Source: Hyphomonadaceae bacterium (GTDB lineage: Bacteria; Pseudomonadota; Alphaproteobacteria; Caulobacterales; Aquidulcibacteraceae). From it: a stretch of 64,000 nucleotides of DNA. This document shows positions 1-9,194 of the stretch, piece by piece. A program made the translations under genes and the position numbers. A model generated the notes under the pieces. The model worked only from the letters and a program-made list of their open reading frames with translations. It was not told where the DNA came from and did no database searches. The stretch is taken from NCBI GenBank assembly GCA_016791425.1, contig JAEUMQ010000013.1, positions 62,001-126,000 of the forward strand. The letters run 5' to 3'. Numbering within the stretch: position 1 is the first letter of the stretch; each line of letters begins with the position of its first letter.

Positions 1-14
1 AAGGTGTCGCTCAT
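1..14 (-). CDS. Start of an unidentified gene, cut by the window edge
   Basis: Only the first codons are visible: an ATG at 14-12 on the minus strand reading M-S-D-T. A GAAGGT ribosome-binding-site-like sequence lies about 9 bases upstream, just past the stop of the kinase-like gene at 26. The spacing suggests one transcript with that gene. In such a position a response regulator would be common, but nothing in the four visible codons shows this. Confidence 0.35.
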
Positions 15-25
15 GACGCGACCTT

Positions 26-1039
26 CTAGTTCAACGGCGCCAGCGGCGTCCACTGCGGCAGCGGCGCGAGCTTGGTCGGGAACGTGAGCCGCAGCGCCGC
101 CGCGCCCTCCGCGCCCGACACGACGAGATTGCCCCTGAGCTGCTCTGCGATGGCGCCGACCACGCGCGCGTCCCCGAACCAGTCGGCGCGCCCGCCCTCC
201 TCGCTCACCTGGAAGACGCCTTCCTCGCCAAGCCGCAGCACCTCGATCTTGATCACGCCCGGCTCGTTGCGCCCGGCTCGCGCGTTGATGCATTCAAGCA
301 GCGCGATGCCCAGCGCCGTCGCCTGCTCCAGCGGCGCCAGCACCTTCTCGCCTTCGACCACGACCGTCAGGGGAGGGCGATTGCGCGCTGCGAGCGCCGC
401 GTCCGCGAGGCGCACCGCGAACGCCTGGAAGTCGATCTTCGCGTCCTCCTCGTGCGCGAACGCGCGGTGCATGCGCGAGATGAGCATCGTGCGCGAGGCC
501 GCGTTCATGAGCGCACGCGCGTGCATTTCGCGCGTCTCTTCGCTGGCGTTGATCTGCAGCAGCGCCGAGACGAGCTGCAGATGGTCGCTCACCCGGCCGG
601 CATGCTCGCGAAAGAGATCGGCCTGCGCCTGCGTGAGCGTGTCGATCCGCCGATATTCCTGCGTCAGCGTGTCGAGCCGGCGTCGCACCCGCGCCAGAAC
701 GAAGACCAGCACCGCCGACGAGAGCAGGAAGAAGAAGATCCCCAGATAGACCGGCGTCGCGCCTGGATTGGGCAACGCAAAGAGGAAGAAAGCGCAAGCG
801 CCGGCCAGCAGCATCGCGAAGAACCCGACGCGCCCTCCGAATAGGTAGGTCGCTAGGATCACGGCCGGATAATAGAGGTGGTAGAAGACCCCGCCCTCGA
901 GGATCGGATCGAGCGCGAACCGCAGGCCCACGGTCGCCGCCACCAGTCCGGCAGCCGCCGCATAAGGCGCCCACCAGCGCTTGGCGAGCGCCTGCTCCGC
1001 CAAGGGCCGCAATGTCTGCGTCGTTTCCAGAAGCCGCAC
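26..1039 (-). CDS. DUF4118 membrane sensor protein with degenerate HisKA_2-type kinase module
   Basis: 337 residues. The N-terminal third is a membrane block of DUF4118 (KdpD-like) type, with hydrophobic segments at about 27-48, 55-90 and 98-117, then a short coiled linker. Residues 140-165 resemble the dimerisation helix of HisKA_2/HWE kinases (RVSDHLQLVSALLQ). The position that should hold the phosphoacceptor His appears to be Gly148. The ATP-binding part (about 230-325) keeps an E..N pair but lacks the first N-box Asn and a DxGxG G1 motif. It is therefore probably a sensor or scaffold rather than an active kinase. It may be co-transcribed with the truncated gene at the window start. The family assignment is fairly safe; loss of activity is inferred from motif alignment by eye. 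Confidence 0.7.
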   Translation of the reverse strand: MRLLETTQTLRPLAEQALAKRWWAPYAAAAGLVAATVGLRFALDPILEGGVFYHLYYPAVILATYLFGGRVGFFAMLLAGACAFFLFALPNPGATPVYLGIFFFLLSSAVLVFVLARVRRRLDTLTQEYRRIDTLTQAQADLFREHAGRVSDHLQLVSALLQINASEETREMHARALMNAASRTMLISRMHRAFAHEEDAKIDFQAFAVRLADAALAARNRPPLTVVVEGEKVLAPLEQATALGIALLECINARAGRNEPGVIKIEVLRLGEEGVFQVSEEGGRADWFGDARVVGAIAEQLRGNLVVSGAEGAAALRLTFPTKLAPLPQWTPLAPLN

Positions 1040-1136
1040 GGCTAGAACTCACCTCGCCAGCGCAACGCTACTCGCCGCCGAGCCCAACGCAAGCGAGAGC
1101 CCCATTGCGCCTGGCCCCGACGTCCCGCCCTACCGG

Positions 1137-2474
<1,338 letters not shown>

Positions 2475-2506
2475 TCAAGCAATGCGCGCTTTCGCAGCTC
2501 CGAACC

Positions 2507-3055
2507 TCAGGAGCAGCCTTCCATGTACATGATCGAGGGCCCGCCCGCGTGCATGCGCACGACCTTGCCCGAGGCGTCGATCTCGAACCGGATCCCGCGC
2601 TCGTTCGGCGTGGTCCAGGCGATGAGGTCATGCGCCGGCGGCCCTTCGTATTTCGCCGGCTCCTCTGCCGCGCCCGGATAGGCCGAGCGCACCTCCGCGT
2701 CGGACGACCCAAGGCCGACGCCCTCGGCCGTTCGGATGCCTTCGGCGCCTGCGATGTCCTGGTAGGCGGAAACGCGGGTGATGCGGCCTTGCTCGGCCAT
2801 GTAGAGGGCGCCCGCGTCGGGATAGATCTGACAGGCCTGCGGGTCTTCCGAGAGACCCTCCGCCTGCAGCGCATGCCCAAGCGCAGCGCCGGCCTCCTCG
2901 ACCGTCATGCCCACGCGGACCGGCCCGTATCCTTCCGGCCCGAGCATCGCCGACCCGCCCGCAATCGGCGCCGAACCTTCGTCCTTGGTCGGCGGCGTCG
3001 CCGGGGCGCAGGCGATCAGGAGCGCGGCAATGCCGGCGACAAGAAGCTTATGCAT
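2507..3055 (-). CDS. Small predicted lipoprotein of unknown function
   Basis: 182 residues. The chosen start (MHKLLVAGIAALLIAC) gives a lipoprotein signal peptide ending in the lipobox LIAC, so the mature protein should be anchored by its N-terminal Cys. The mature part has a Thr/Pro linker, then a globular domain ending in a Cys (MYMEGCS). I do not recognise the family. The start ATG overlaps the last codons of the upstream gene (ATGCATAA, counting that gene's TAA), so translation of the two is probably coupled. A longer in-frame start at 3106 exists but would bury the signal peptide. Confidence 0.65.
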   Translation of the reverse strand: MHKLLVAGIAALLIACAPATPPTKDEGSAPIAGGSAMLGPEGYGPVRVGMTVEEAGAALGHALQAEGLSEDPQACQIYPDAGALYMAEQGRITRVSAYQDIAGAEGIRTAEGVGLGSSDAEVRSAYPGAAEEPAKYEGPPAHDLIAWTTPNERGIRFEIDASGKVVRMHAGGPSIMYMEGCS

Positions 3056-3431
3056 GCTGCGGCAAAGGTCCTGACGGCGGCACGATCGTGTAGCCGCGTC
3101 CGTCATAGCGCCGCCCAGCCGCGAGATGCAGCGAATGGATGAGATAGGGCTCCACGTCCGACCAGTCGCAGCGGTCCCGGTCGGCGAATTTCGGCGCGTA
3201 ATCGATCACCGAGGGCTCCAGCCCCAGCAGGTCTTCGGTGGTGGCGAAATCGACGCCCAGATAGCCGCCGCGATAGCGCACGAAAGCCCAGGTGCCGTCC
3301 GACAGCAGCACGTCCCATTGCGCCGGGGCCTCGCCGCCGACCCACTTGATCTCCACCGGAAACGGCGCGCGCGCCGCATGCCCATATTGGAGCCCTTCGA
3401 TCGGATAGTCTTCCAGGCGGTGTGCGCTCAT
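3048..3431 (-). CDS. Conserved hypothetical soluble protein
   Basis: 127 residues with no signal peptide or membrane segment. It is rich in aromatic residues (WVGGEAPAQWDVLLSDGTWAFVRYRGGYLGVDF), suggesting a compact beta-rich cytoplasmic protein. I do not recognise the family. Its 3' end overlaps the start of the small lipoprotein gene by 8 bases, so the two form a pair. An AAGAAGG sequence precedes the start. L32 lies immediately upstream on the same strand, but a 49-base gap separates them. Confidence 0.6.
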   Translation of the reverse strand: MSAHRLEDYPIEGLQYGHAARAPFPVEIKWVGGEAPAQWDVLLSDGTWAFVRYRGGYLGVDFATTEDLLGLEPSVIDYAPKFADRDRCDWSDVEPYLIHSLHLAAGRRYDGRGYTIVPPSGPLPQHA

Positions 3432-3480
3432 GCCAGTCAGCCTTCTTGCCAGCCTTCCGCCTGAAATCGCGCGACGCGGG

Positions 3481-3663
3481 CTATTCCTCTTTCGGCTTGA
3501 GGACTTGCTTGCCCCGATACTCGCCCGACTTCAGGTCGATATGGTGCGGACGGCGAAGTTCGCCCGATTCCTTGTCCTCGACATAGGCGTTTTGTGTAAG
3601 CGCGTGGTGCGCCCTGCGCATGCCCCGGCGGGAGGGGGAGGTCTTTCGCTTGGGGACGGCCAT
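3481..3663 (-). CDS. rpmF: 50S ribosomal protein L32
   Basis: 60 residues starting [17 protein letters not shown], the typical L32 N-terminus; a small basic protein of the large ribosomal subunit. The body ([16 protein letters not shown]) is of the alphaproteobacterial, zinc-free type. A further upstream in-frame start would add 22 residues unlike L32 and is rejected. The gene is monocistronic or leads the short minus-strand run below it. The 267 bases upstream (3664-3930) hold no gene that I can see. Confidence 0.95.
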   Translation of the reverse strand: MAVPKRKTSPSRRGMRRAHHALTQNAYVEDKESGELRRPHHIDLKSGEYRGKQVLKPKEE

Positions 3664-3930
3664 GGGTCTGCTGCTGCTCTGAAGTGAGGGAAGGGCGCGG
3701 CTATAGCCCAGGCCCCGCCGCCCCGACAAGCTAATCCGCCGTCATGCCCCCAAAGATGCGCCCCAGGGTCCCAGGTCCGCGGCGCCGCAACCGGGCGTCG
3801 CCCAAGGTTCGAGCCTCTGGTGCGCGGCCGGCGCCTGACCTTTGGGCGCCCTTGTCCGAATTGCAGAATCCCCTGCCCGCCCTCGCAATTTCTGTTACAG
3901 CATCGTCAGGCTTTTGCCGGGGAAGCTGCC

Positions 3931-5517
3931 ATGTCCGACGAACCTGTCCCGCCGCCCGCGGAGCCCTCTTTCGAGCCGCAGCCGGAAACCCAGCCCCTGC
4001 AGCCGGCGCCGCCCCGCGCCGACGGCCCCGCCCCGCCCGACCAGGAGCGCACGCTGCGCCTAGCCTCCATCGTGGCGGTGGATATCGTCGGCTTCTCCAC
4101 GATGACCGAGAAGGACCAGCGCAAGGCCGCCAAGGCGGTGATGGCCCTCCGCACCCGGATCGAAGGCGTCGCCGCCGGCAACAAGGGCCGCATCTTCAAC
4201 ACCGCCGGCGACGGCTTCATGCTCGAGTTCGGCGCCGCCGGCGATGCCCTGGGCGCCATCGAGGACCTGCTGGACAAGCGCCCGAAGGGCGAGCCCGACA
4301 TCCGCGTCGGCGCCCACGTGGGCGACGTGGTGGAGACGGCGAACCACGATCTGCTCGGACACGGAGTAAATGTCGCCGCGCGCCTTCAGGCGCTCGCCGC
4401 GCCCAACACCGCACTCGTCTCCGGCGAGTTCCGCTCGATGGCGCGCAACAGCCCCGGCGCCGTCTTCCAGGCTCGCGGCCGCCAGCCGCTCGACAACATC
4501 TCCCAGCGCGTCCAGGTCTTCGCGATCCTGTCCCCGCGCGCGCGCTCTAAGCGCCTGCTCGGTCGCGCCGCGATGGCCGCCGCCGCGCTCGGCGCCGGCG
4601 CCGGCCTCGTCTTCCTCGGCCCGCCTTTGCTCGATCTCGCCCGCAAGGTGGAGTTCCTGCGTCCAGCCGCCTCCGCAGCCCCCGCCGTCCCAGCGGCGCC
4701 GCCTGCAGCGCGCGCCAAAGCGCCCGCCCCACAGCCGGTCGCTGCGCCCGTCACGGCGGTCGCGCCGACGCCCGAACCTGCCGCGCCCGGCGCGCCGCAA
4801 CCCGGCCAGACCTTCCGCGACTGCGCCAATTGCCCGGAAATGGTCGTGCTGCCGGCCGGCGATTTCCAGATGGGCTCGCCCCCGACCGAGCGCGGCCGCT
4901 TCGCCTCGGAGGATCCGATGCGCGAAGTGCGGATCGCTCCGTTCGCAGTCGGCAAGTACGAAGTGACGTTCGCGCAATGGGACGCCTGCGCCGCCGCCGG
5001 CGCCTGCAACCGCTTTCTGCCATCCGATCGCGGCTGGGGGCGGCTCAACCGCCCGGTCGTCGGCGTGTCCTGGAACGACGCGCAGGCCTATCTGCGTTGG
5101 CTGAACGGCCAGGTCGGCGCCGGCCATCCGCCCTATCGCCTGCTCTCCGAGGCGGAATGGGAATACGCCGCGCGCGCCGACACCACGAGCGCCTACCATT
5201 TCGGACCGACGCTCACGCGCGCCCAGGCAGTCTTCCACGCCCAGCAGACCGACCCGGTCGGTTCCTATCAGCCGAACGGATTCGGCCTCTACGACATGCA
5301 CGGCAATGCCGGCGAGTGGGTGCAGGACTGCCACCACAACAATTACATGGGCGCGCCCTCGGACGGCTCTGCCTGGGACGGCCGTTGCCCGAACCGCATG
5401 TATCGCGGCGGCGGCTGGCGCGACGAGGCGCCCGCGCTGCGCTCGGCCAATCGCCGGCGCGCCGCCGCGACGCTGCGCGACGGCTCGATCGGCTTCCGCG
5501 TCGCGCGCGGCCTTTAA
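3931..5517 (+). CDS. Class III nucleotidyl cyclase fused through a membrane helix to an FGE-like domain
   Basis: 528 residues from the ATG preceded by GGGGAAG. Order: Pro-rich start (1-38); class III cyclase catalytic domain (about 45-195) with the metal-binding motifs VAVDIVGFS and AGDGFMLEF and the VNVAARL signature; one membrane helix (about 210-235); a long Ala/Pro linker; then a formylglycine-generating-enzyme/sulfatase-modifying-factor fold (about 300-528) with EMVVLPAGDFQMGS, AEWEYAAR and GFRVAR. The lysine that usually selects adenine appears to be Asn (RIFNTAGDG). The FGE active-site cysteines are absent near RGGGWRDE, so the C-terminal domain is unlikely to make formylglycine and may bind a ligand or partner outside the membrane. 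Cyclase activity is plausible; substrate and role are unknown. Confidence 0.85.
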   Translation: MSDEPVPPPAEPSFEPQPETQPLQPAPPRADGPAPPDQERTLRLASIVAVDIVGFSTMTEKDQRKAAKAVMALRTRIEGVAAGNKGRIFNTAGDGFMLEFGAAGDALGAIEDLLDKRPKGEPDIRVGAHVGDVVETANHDLLGHGVNVAARLQALAAPNTALVSGEFRSMARNSPGAVFQARGRQPLDNISQRVQVFAILSPRARSKRLLGRAAMAAAALGAGAGLVFLGPPLLDLARKVEFLRPAASAAPAVPAAPPAARAKAPAPQPVAAPVTAVAPTPEPAAPGAPQPGQTFRDCANCPEMVVLPAGDFQMGSPPTERGRFASEDPMREVRIAPFAVGKYEVTFAQWDACAAAGACNRFLPSDRGWGRLNRPVVGVSWNDAQAYLRWLNGQVGAGHPPYRLLSEAEWEYAARADTTSAYHFGPTLTRAQAVFHAQQTDPVGSYQPNGFGLYDMHGNAGEWVQDCHHNNYMGAPSDGSAWDGRCPNRMYRGGGWRDEAPALRSANRRRAAATLRDGSIGFRVARGL

Positions 5518-5562
5518 CGATTAGGCCGAACTGACGCCTTCTTTCGCGCGTTGTTGCCCACG

Positions 5563-6348
5563 ATGCGGAAACGGAACGCCGAGCGCGCGCGCATGCGCGG
5601 ACTGCTGCTCTTCTTCATCCTCGCCTTTGCATTGGCGATCCCGTTCTGGCTGAAGGCGCCGCCGCTCGTCGGCTTCGCGCCGGCGATCGCCGCGCTGATC
5701 GTCGGCGGCCCGATGCTGCTTGTGCGCGCCTTCGACGTCCATCGCCTCCGCGATCATGTGCTCGCGCTTCTGCTGCTGCCGCCCGCGCTTTTCGCGTCGG
5801 GCGCCTTGCTCATGCGCTTCACCGCCGGAACCGCGCCGGAGATCGAACCGAACGTCCTGCTCCTTTTCCCGGTCTTCTTCGCGCTCGCGCTGGTCCAGGA
5901 ACTGGGCTGGACCGGCTACGCGCTCGAGCGCTTCCCGAACCGCTGGGCTGGCGTCTCCGCCGGCATGGTGCTCGCCGCGGTCTGGAGCGTCTGGTCGCTC
6001 GTTCCGCTGATGCAAGCCGGGCGCCCGGCGCACTGGGTGTTCTACATCGCCATCGCGATGATGATCTTCCGTGTGCTGATGGTATGGCTTTACCAGAATG
6101 CCGGCCGCAGCGTCGTCGGCGCGGCCCTGCTCCACGCCGCCTGGGACGCAAGCATCCTCGCCTTCCCCACCGCCGAGCCCGCCTATCTCCTGCCGTTCCT
6201 GGCCGGCGCGCTGACCCTCGCGCTGCTTGCCCAGGGCCCGCGCCTCATGCCGCGTTCAGTGAAAGCTCACATCCCCGCCCATCGAGGCCCTGCTCGTGCG
6301 CCGCTCCGGCGCGCCCGCAATCTCGACCGAGCCGCCCATCGAGGCTGA
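5563..6348 (+). CDS. CPBP-family intramembrane metalloprotease
   Basis: 261 residues, mostly hydrophobic, with about seven membrane segments. The CPBP (CAAX protease/bacteriocin-processing) motif 1 appears as QELGWTGYALERF, with one Glu where many members have two, and the distal His motif as LLHAAWD. Such enzymes cleave or process membrane-associated peptides; the substrate is unknown. The ATG at 5563 is preferred to a TTG four codons earlier. The last 30 or so codons overlap the 3' end of the convergent GIN-domain gene by 93 bases, so the basic tail is probably not conserved. Confidence 0.75.
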   Translation: MRKRNAERARMRGLLLFFILAFALAIPFWLKAPPLVGFAPAIAALIVGGPMLLVRAFDVHRLRDHVLALLLLPPALFASGALLMRFTAGTAPEIEPNVLLLFPVFFALALVQELGWTGYALERFPNRWAGVSAGMVLAAVWSVWSLVPLMQAGRPAHWVFYIAIAMMIFRVLMVWLYQNAGRSVVGAALLHAAWDASILAFPTAEPAYLLPFLAGALTLALLAQGPRLMPRSVKAHIPAHRGPARAPLRRARNLDRAAHRG

Positions 6349-6945
6349 AGCGTCTCCGACCTGGCTCGCCTGCGCCTCGATCACGCCGCCCATGGAAGCT
6401 TCCGCGCGCACCTCCGCGCACGCCAGCCCTTCCGCGTCCACGATGCCGCCCATCGAAGCGCTCGCCTCCAGCCTTTCGCAGGTCCCCGAAACTTCGACGA
6501 TCCCGCCCATGGCGGCCTTCGCCTCCAGCCGCGGACGCGTCCCGGCCCGGACCGTGACCATGCCGCCCTGCGCGGCGATCACCGAGAGGTCTCCGCCCCC
6601 GACATCGGCCGTGATCCGCGCCCCGCGCGAAGCTTCGATCGCGCCGATCGCCGGCGCCGTCACGCGCACGACCGCGTCGAGTTTGGGCGGCCCGAAGAAC
6701 GCGAAACCGCCGGTCTGCCGCAACTGCAGCTCTCCGCCGCGGACCCGCACCTCGACGCGCCCGGCATCGTCCCCGACGACCTCAACGCCGTGCGCCGCGC
6801 CGGTCGCCACATCGACCTTGAACCGGCCCTCCGCCTCGACGCGCGAGAAGGCCTCGGACGCCTCCGCCGCCGCCGGGCTGGCGAGCGGCCCGGCCGCAGC
6901 GAGAATGAAAAGTCCGGCCGACGCCAACAAGAATGGTGCGCGCAT
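6256..6945 (-). CDS. Secreted GIN-domain (DUF2807) protein with repeated MGG rungs
   Basis: 229 residues. A cleavable signal peptide (MRAPFLLASAGLFILAAAG, ending near AEA) directs it to the periplasm or surface. The mature part fits the GIN/DUF2807 family, a beta-helix-like fold annotated as putative autotransporter adhesin head; its molecular role is not settled. The second half repeats an [A/S]-x-MGG-x-[V/I] motif five times at a spacing of 18-20 residues, as expected for beta-helix rungs. GGGGAAC gives a good ribosome site. The next gene upstream is a paralogue without the MGG motif. The 3' end overlaps the convergent CPBP gene. Confidence 0.78.
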   Translation of the reverse strand: MRAPFLLASAGLFILAAAGPLASPAAAEASEAFSRVEAEGRFKVDVATGAAHGVEVVGDDAGRVEVRVRGGELQLRQTGGFAFFGPPKLDAVVRVTAPAIGAIEASRGARITADVGGGDLSVIAAQGGMVTVRAGTRPRLEAKAAMGGIVEVSGTCERLEASASMGGIVDAEGLACAEVRAEASMGGVIEAQASQVGDASASMGGSVEIAGAPERRTSRASMGGDVSFH

Positions 6946-7013
6946 GTGATGTTCCCCTGCTGCTTGAGCAGGGGATGCGCGCAGGCGCCCGTTCAGATGC
7001 GTCGGCGGATGCG

Positions 7014-7646
7014 TCAGCTGTCGCTTTGCGCTGCGACGAACGTGACCTTCCCGGCCGCCTCGGTATGCGTGGCGCGCTGGCGCGGCTCGCCGGAGACCGA
7101 GATTTCGCCCGCCCAGGTGGCGTTCGCATTGATCTGCTCGGTGGCGCGCACCTGCACCTTCGCCCGGGTGGTGGCGTCGGCGGTGACCGCGTCGCAACTG
7201 AAATCCTGCGCGTTCACGTCTGCATCAAGGCTCGCCTTCACTTCCAGCCGCTCGCAATGCCCCTTGAGCAGCACGCGTCCGAACGTCGAGGCTTCCACCG
7301 AGAGCGCATCCACGCGCCCCAGATCGACCTCGACCAGCGCCCCGCGCGTGGACTTCACCGAACCGAGCGTCGGCGTCGTCACATGCGCCACCGCATCGAG
7401 CAGGGTGCGGTCCCGCAGCCAATTCTGATCGTTCTGCCACATCCTGAGCGTCCCGTTCCGGACGCGCATGGAGACGCTGCCCATCTGCGCCCCGGTCAGG
7501 TTCACCGCGTAATCCCCGCGCGAGACCTCGACCTTGAAGAGGCCTTCCGCTTCAACGTTCGTGAAGCCGCTGAGGCCCTCCGCGTAAGCCGCCCCCGCCA
7601 TCGCGAGCGAAACCGCCAGCGCCATCGGCGCGATCAATCCACGCAT
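7014..7646 (-). CDS. Secreted GIN-domain (DUF2807) protein, paralogue of its neighbour
   Basis: 210 residues with a clear signal peptide (MRGLIAPMALAVSLAMAG, cleaved near AYA). The start is fixed by a strong GGAGG immediately upstream. The mature part begins GFTNVEAEGLFKVEV, matching SRVEAEGRFKVDV in the neighbouring gene, and continues with the same rung-like beta strands (LDAVAHVTTPTLGSVKSTRGALVEV). It carries no MGG motifs, so the two copies have diverged in the repeat part. The pair lies head to tail, 68 bases apart, and is probably co-transcribed. Envelope or surface role inferred only from the family. Confidence 0.75.
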   Translation of the reverse strand: MRGLIAPMALAVSLAMAGAAYAEGLSGFTNVEAEGLFKVEVSRGDYAVNLTGAQMGSVSMRVRNGTLRMWQNDQNWLRDRTLLDAVAHVTTPTLGSVKSTRGALVEVDLGRVDALSVEASTFGRVLLKGHCERLEVKASLDADVNAQDFSCDAVTADATTRAKVQVRATEQINANATWAGEISVSGEPRQRATHTEAAGKVTFVAAQSDS

Positions 7647-7722
7647 GTTTTCCTCCCCAAAGGACCTTCGCTTCAGGATGCCGCGTTCGAGCATGCCCGC
7701 TCGCCCCTGGCAATCGCCTCGG

Positions 7723-8361
7723 TCACCATTTGGACGCGAGGCGCTCCCCCGGCATGAGGTCGTACGGCCCCTTCCACCCCGGCAGGCCTTGCATCCGCTG
7801 CGTCCAGGCGTGAATGGCGGGAAATTGCGCCGGCAGGTCGTAGCCGGTCTCTTCCGGACCGAAATAGAGATAGCCGATCATCGAGAAGTCCACGATCGTC
7901 GGCTTGGCGCCGAGCATGAAATCGCGCGCCGCGATATGCTTCTCCACCACCCCGAACGCTGCATCGATCCGTCCACGGAGAAATGTTTCGACCGCCGGTT
8001 CCGGCGGCGCCGGCCCGAACGATTTCATGAACCGCCATGTCGCGAAATAGGACGTGAACTTGTGATTGTCGAAGAGGATCCAGCGCAGCGCCTCGGTGCG
8101 ATCGTCCGGGGCGAACTGCCCCGTTGTGTCGGCGAGATAGCAGAGGATCGCGCCCGATTGCGTCAGGCGCTTGCCGTCCGTCTCCAGCACCGGCGCCTCG
8201 CCCATCTCGTTGTTTTCTGCGCGCCAGTCGGCGCTCCGCGTGGCGCCTTTGAAATAATCGACGTGCACGGGCGCCCAGTCGAGCCCCGAGCATTCGAGAT
8301 AGAGCGCGACCTTGTAGGCGTTTCCGGACTGGGCGAAGCAATGCAGCGTATAGCGGGCCAT
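7723..8361 (-). CDS. Glutathione S-transferase family protein
   Basis: 212 residues, standard GST length. The N-terminal thioredoxin-like half (1-80) shows YTLHCFAQSGNAYKVALYLE followed by the cis-Pro segment EAPVLE and the glutathione-binding TQSGAIL. The C-terminal all-helical half holds KPTIVDFSMIGYL, the usual GST N-capping region. It should conjugate glutathione to, or bind, a hydrophobic substrate in the cytoplasm; the substrate cannot be read from sequence. It is the last gene of a five-gene minus-strand run, 6 bases after the metallophosphoesterase. Confidence 0.88.
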   Translation of the reverse strand: MARYTLHCFAQSGNAYKVALYLECSGLDWAPVHVDYFKGATRSADWRAENNEMGEAPVLETDGKRLTQSGAILCYLADTTGQFAPDDRTEALRWILFDNHKFTSYFATWRFMKSFGPAPPEPAVETFLRGRIDAAFGVVEKHIAARDFMLGAKPTIVDFSMIGYLYFGPEETGYDLPAQFPAIHAWTQRMQGLPGWKGPYDLMPGERLASKW

Positions 8362-8367
8362 GCCGCT

Positions 8368-9192
8368 CTATGCACGCGCCGCCGCCGGGCGCGCAAGGCT
8401 TGCCCCGCCGCCTGTCGCGATCGCGAAACGCGCGATCCCGACGGTCTGCGGGCCATCCCCGACGATGTGAACCGTCTCCACCTCGATCGCATCCGCGCCC
8501 GGCCGGCGGATCAGCATGAAGCCTCCCGGCTCGCTCCGCAGCCGCGTGGAGAGCGTGCCCGCCGAGATCGCCACCGCGCCGCCGGCGCCGACATCGATCG
8601 GCCAGGCCGCGCCGTGGTGCAGATGGCCGCTGAGGAACACCTGCGCGCCGGCGCCGATGAGTGAAGCGGCCGCATCCGGTCCCCCGCGCGTGCGCCCCCC
8701 GATCGGCGCCTCGTGCGGCCAGATGAGCGGATGATGGCTGGCCACGATCCGCAGCGCCCCCGGCGCCGCGGACTCGATCGCCGCCGCAGCGCTGCGCGCC
8801 TGCGCCTTCGAGATGGCGCCCAGCGCCCAGTTCACGCGCAGCTGCACGCCGCGCGCCGTGTTGATCGGTGCGATCAGAAAATCGCGCGTCGACCATGCGC
8901 CCGTGCGCACGCCCGCGGCGGCGCGCTCGAACCGCCCGAACGGATCGAAGAGGCGCACGAGCGGCTCGTAATACCCCGTGTCGTGATTGCCCGGCAGCGC
9001 CAGCACCGGCGCCTCCAGCCCCCGCAGCCAGGCGAACGCTTGCTCCAGCTCGCGCGCCGCGCCGATAGCGGTGAGATCGCCCGTCACGATCACCGCGCTC
9101 GGCGCGCGCGCGCGGACGAACTCGGCCACGACGCCCAGCGCAGCTGCATCTTCGCTTCCGAAATGCAGGTCCGATAGGTGCAGGAGCTCCAT
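8368..9192 (-). CDS. Calcineurin-like metallophosphoesterase
   Basis: 274 residues. All five metal-binding blocks of the superfamily are present in order: DLHFG, GDLTAIG, GNHDTGYY, ASHHPL and SGHLHHG. These proteins hydrolyse phosphodiesters or phosphomonoesters using a two-metal centre; substrates range from cyclic nucleotides to lipid intermediates such as UDP-diacylglucosamine. Its start lies 2 bases after the stop of the diacylglycerol-kinase-like gene (TGAGGATG), implying coupled translation and perhaps a shared lipid-phosphate substrate, which is inference. The same frame stays open far upstream, but only this start gives a normal family N-terminus. Confidence 0.88.
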   Translation of the reverse strand: MELLHLSDLHFGSEDAAALGVVAEFVRARAPSAVIVTGDLTAIGAARELEQAFAWLRGLEAPVLALPGNHDTGYYEPLVRLFDPFGRFERAAAGVRTGAWSTRDFLIAPINTARGVQLRVNWALGAISKAQARSAAAAIESAAPGALRIVASHHPLIWPHEAPIGGRTRGGPDAAASLIGAGAQVFLSGHLHHGAAWPIDVGAGGAVAISAGTLSTRLRSEPGGFMLIRRPGADAIEVETVHIVGDGPQTVGIARFAIATGGGASLARPAAARA

Positions 9193-9194
9193 CC

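Noticed and set aside
3810-3840. GGTTCGAGCC, resembling a tRNA T-loop, upstream of the cyclase-FGE gene
   Set aside because: The flanking 5-bp stem has a mismatch and no acceptor, D-arm or anticodon stem can be drawn around it.
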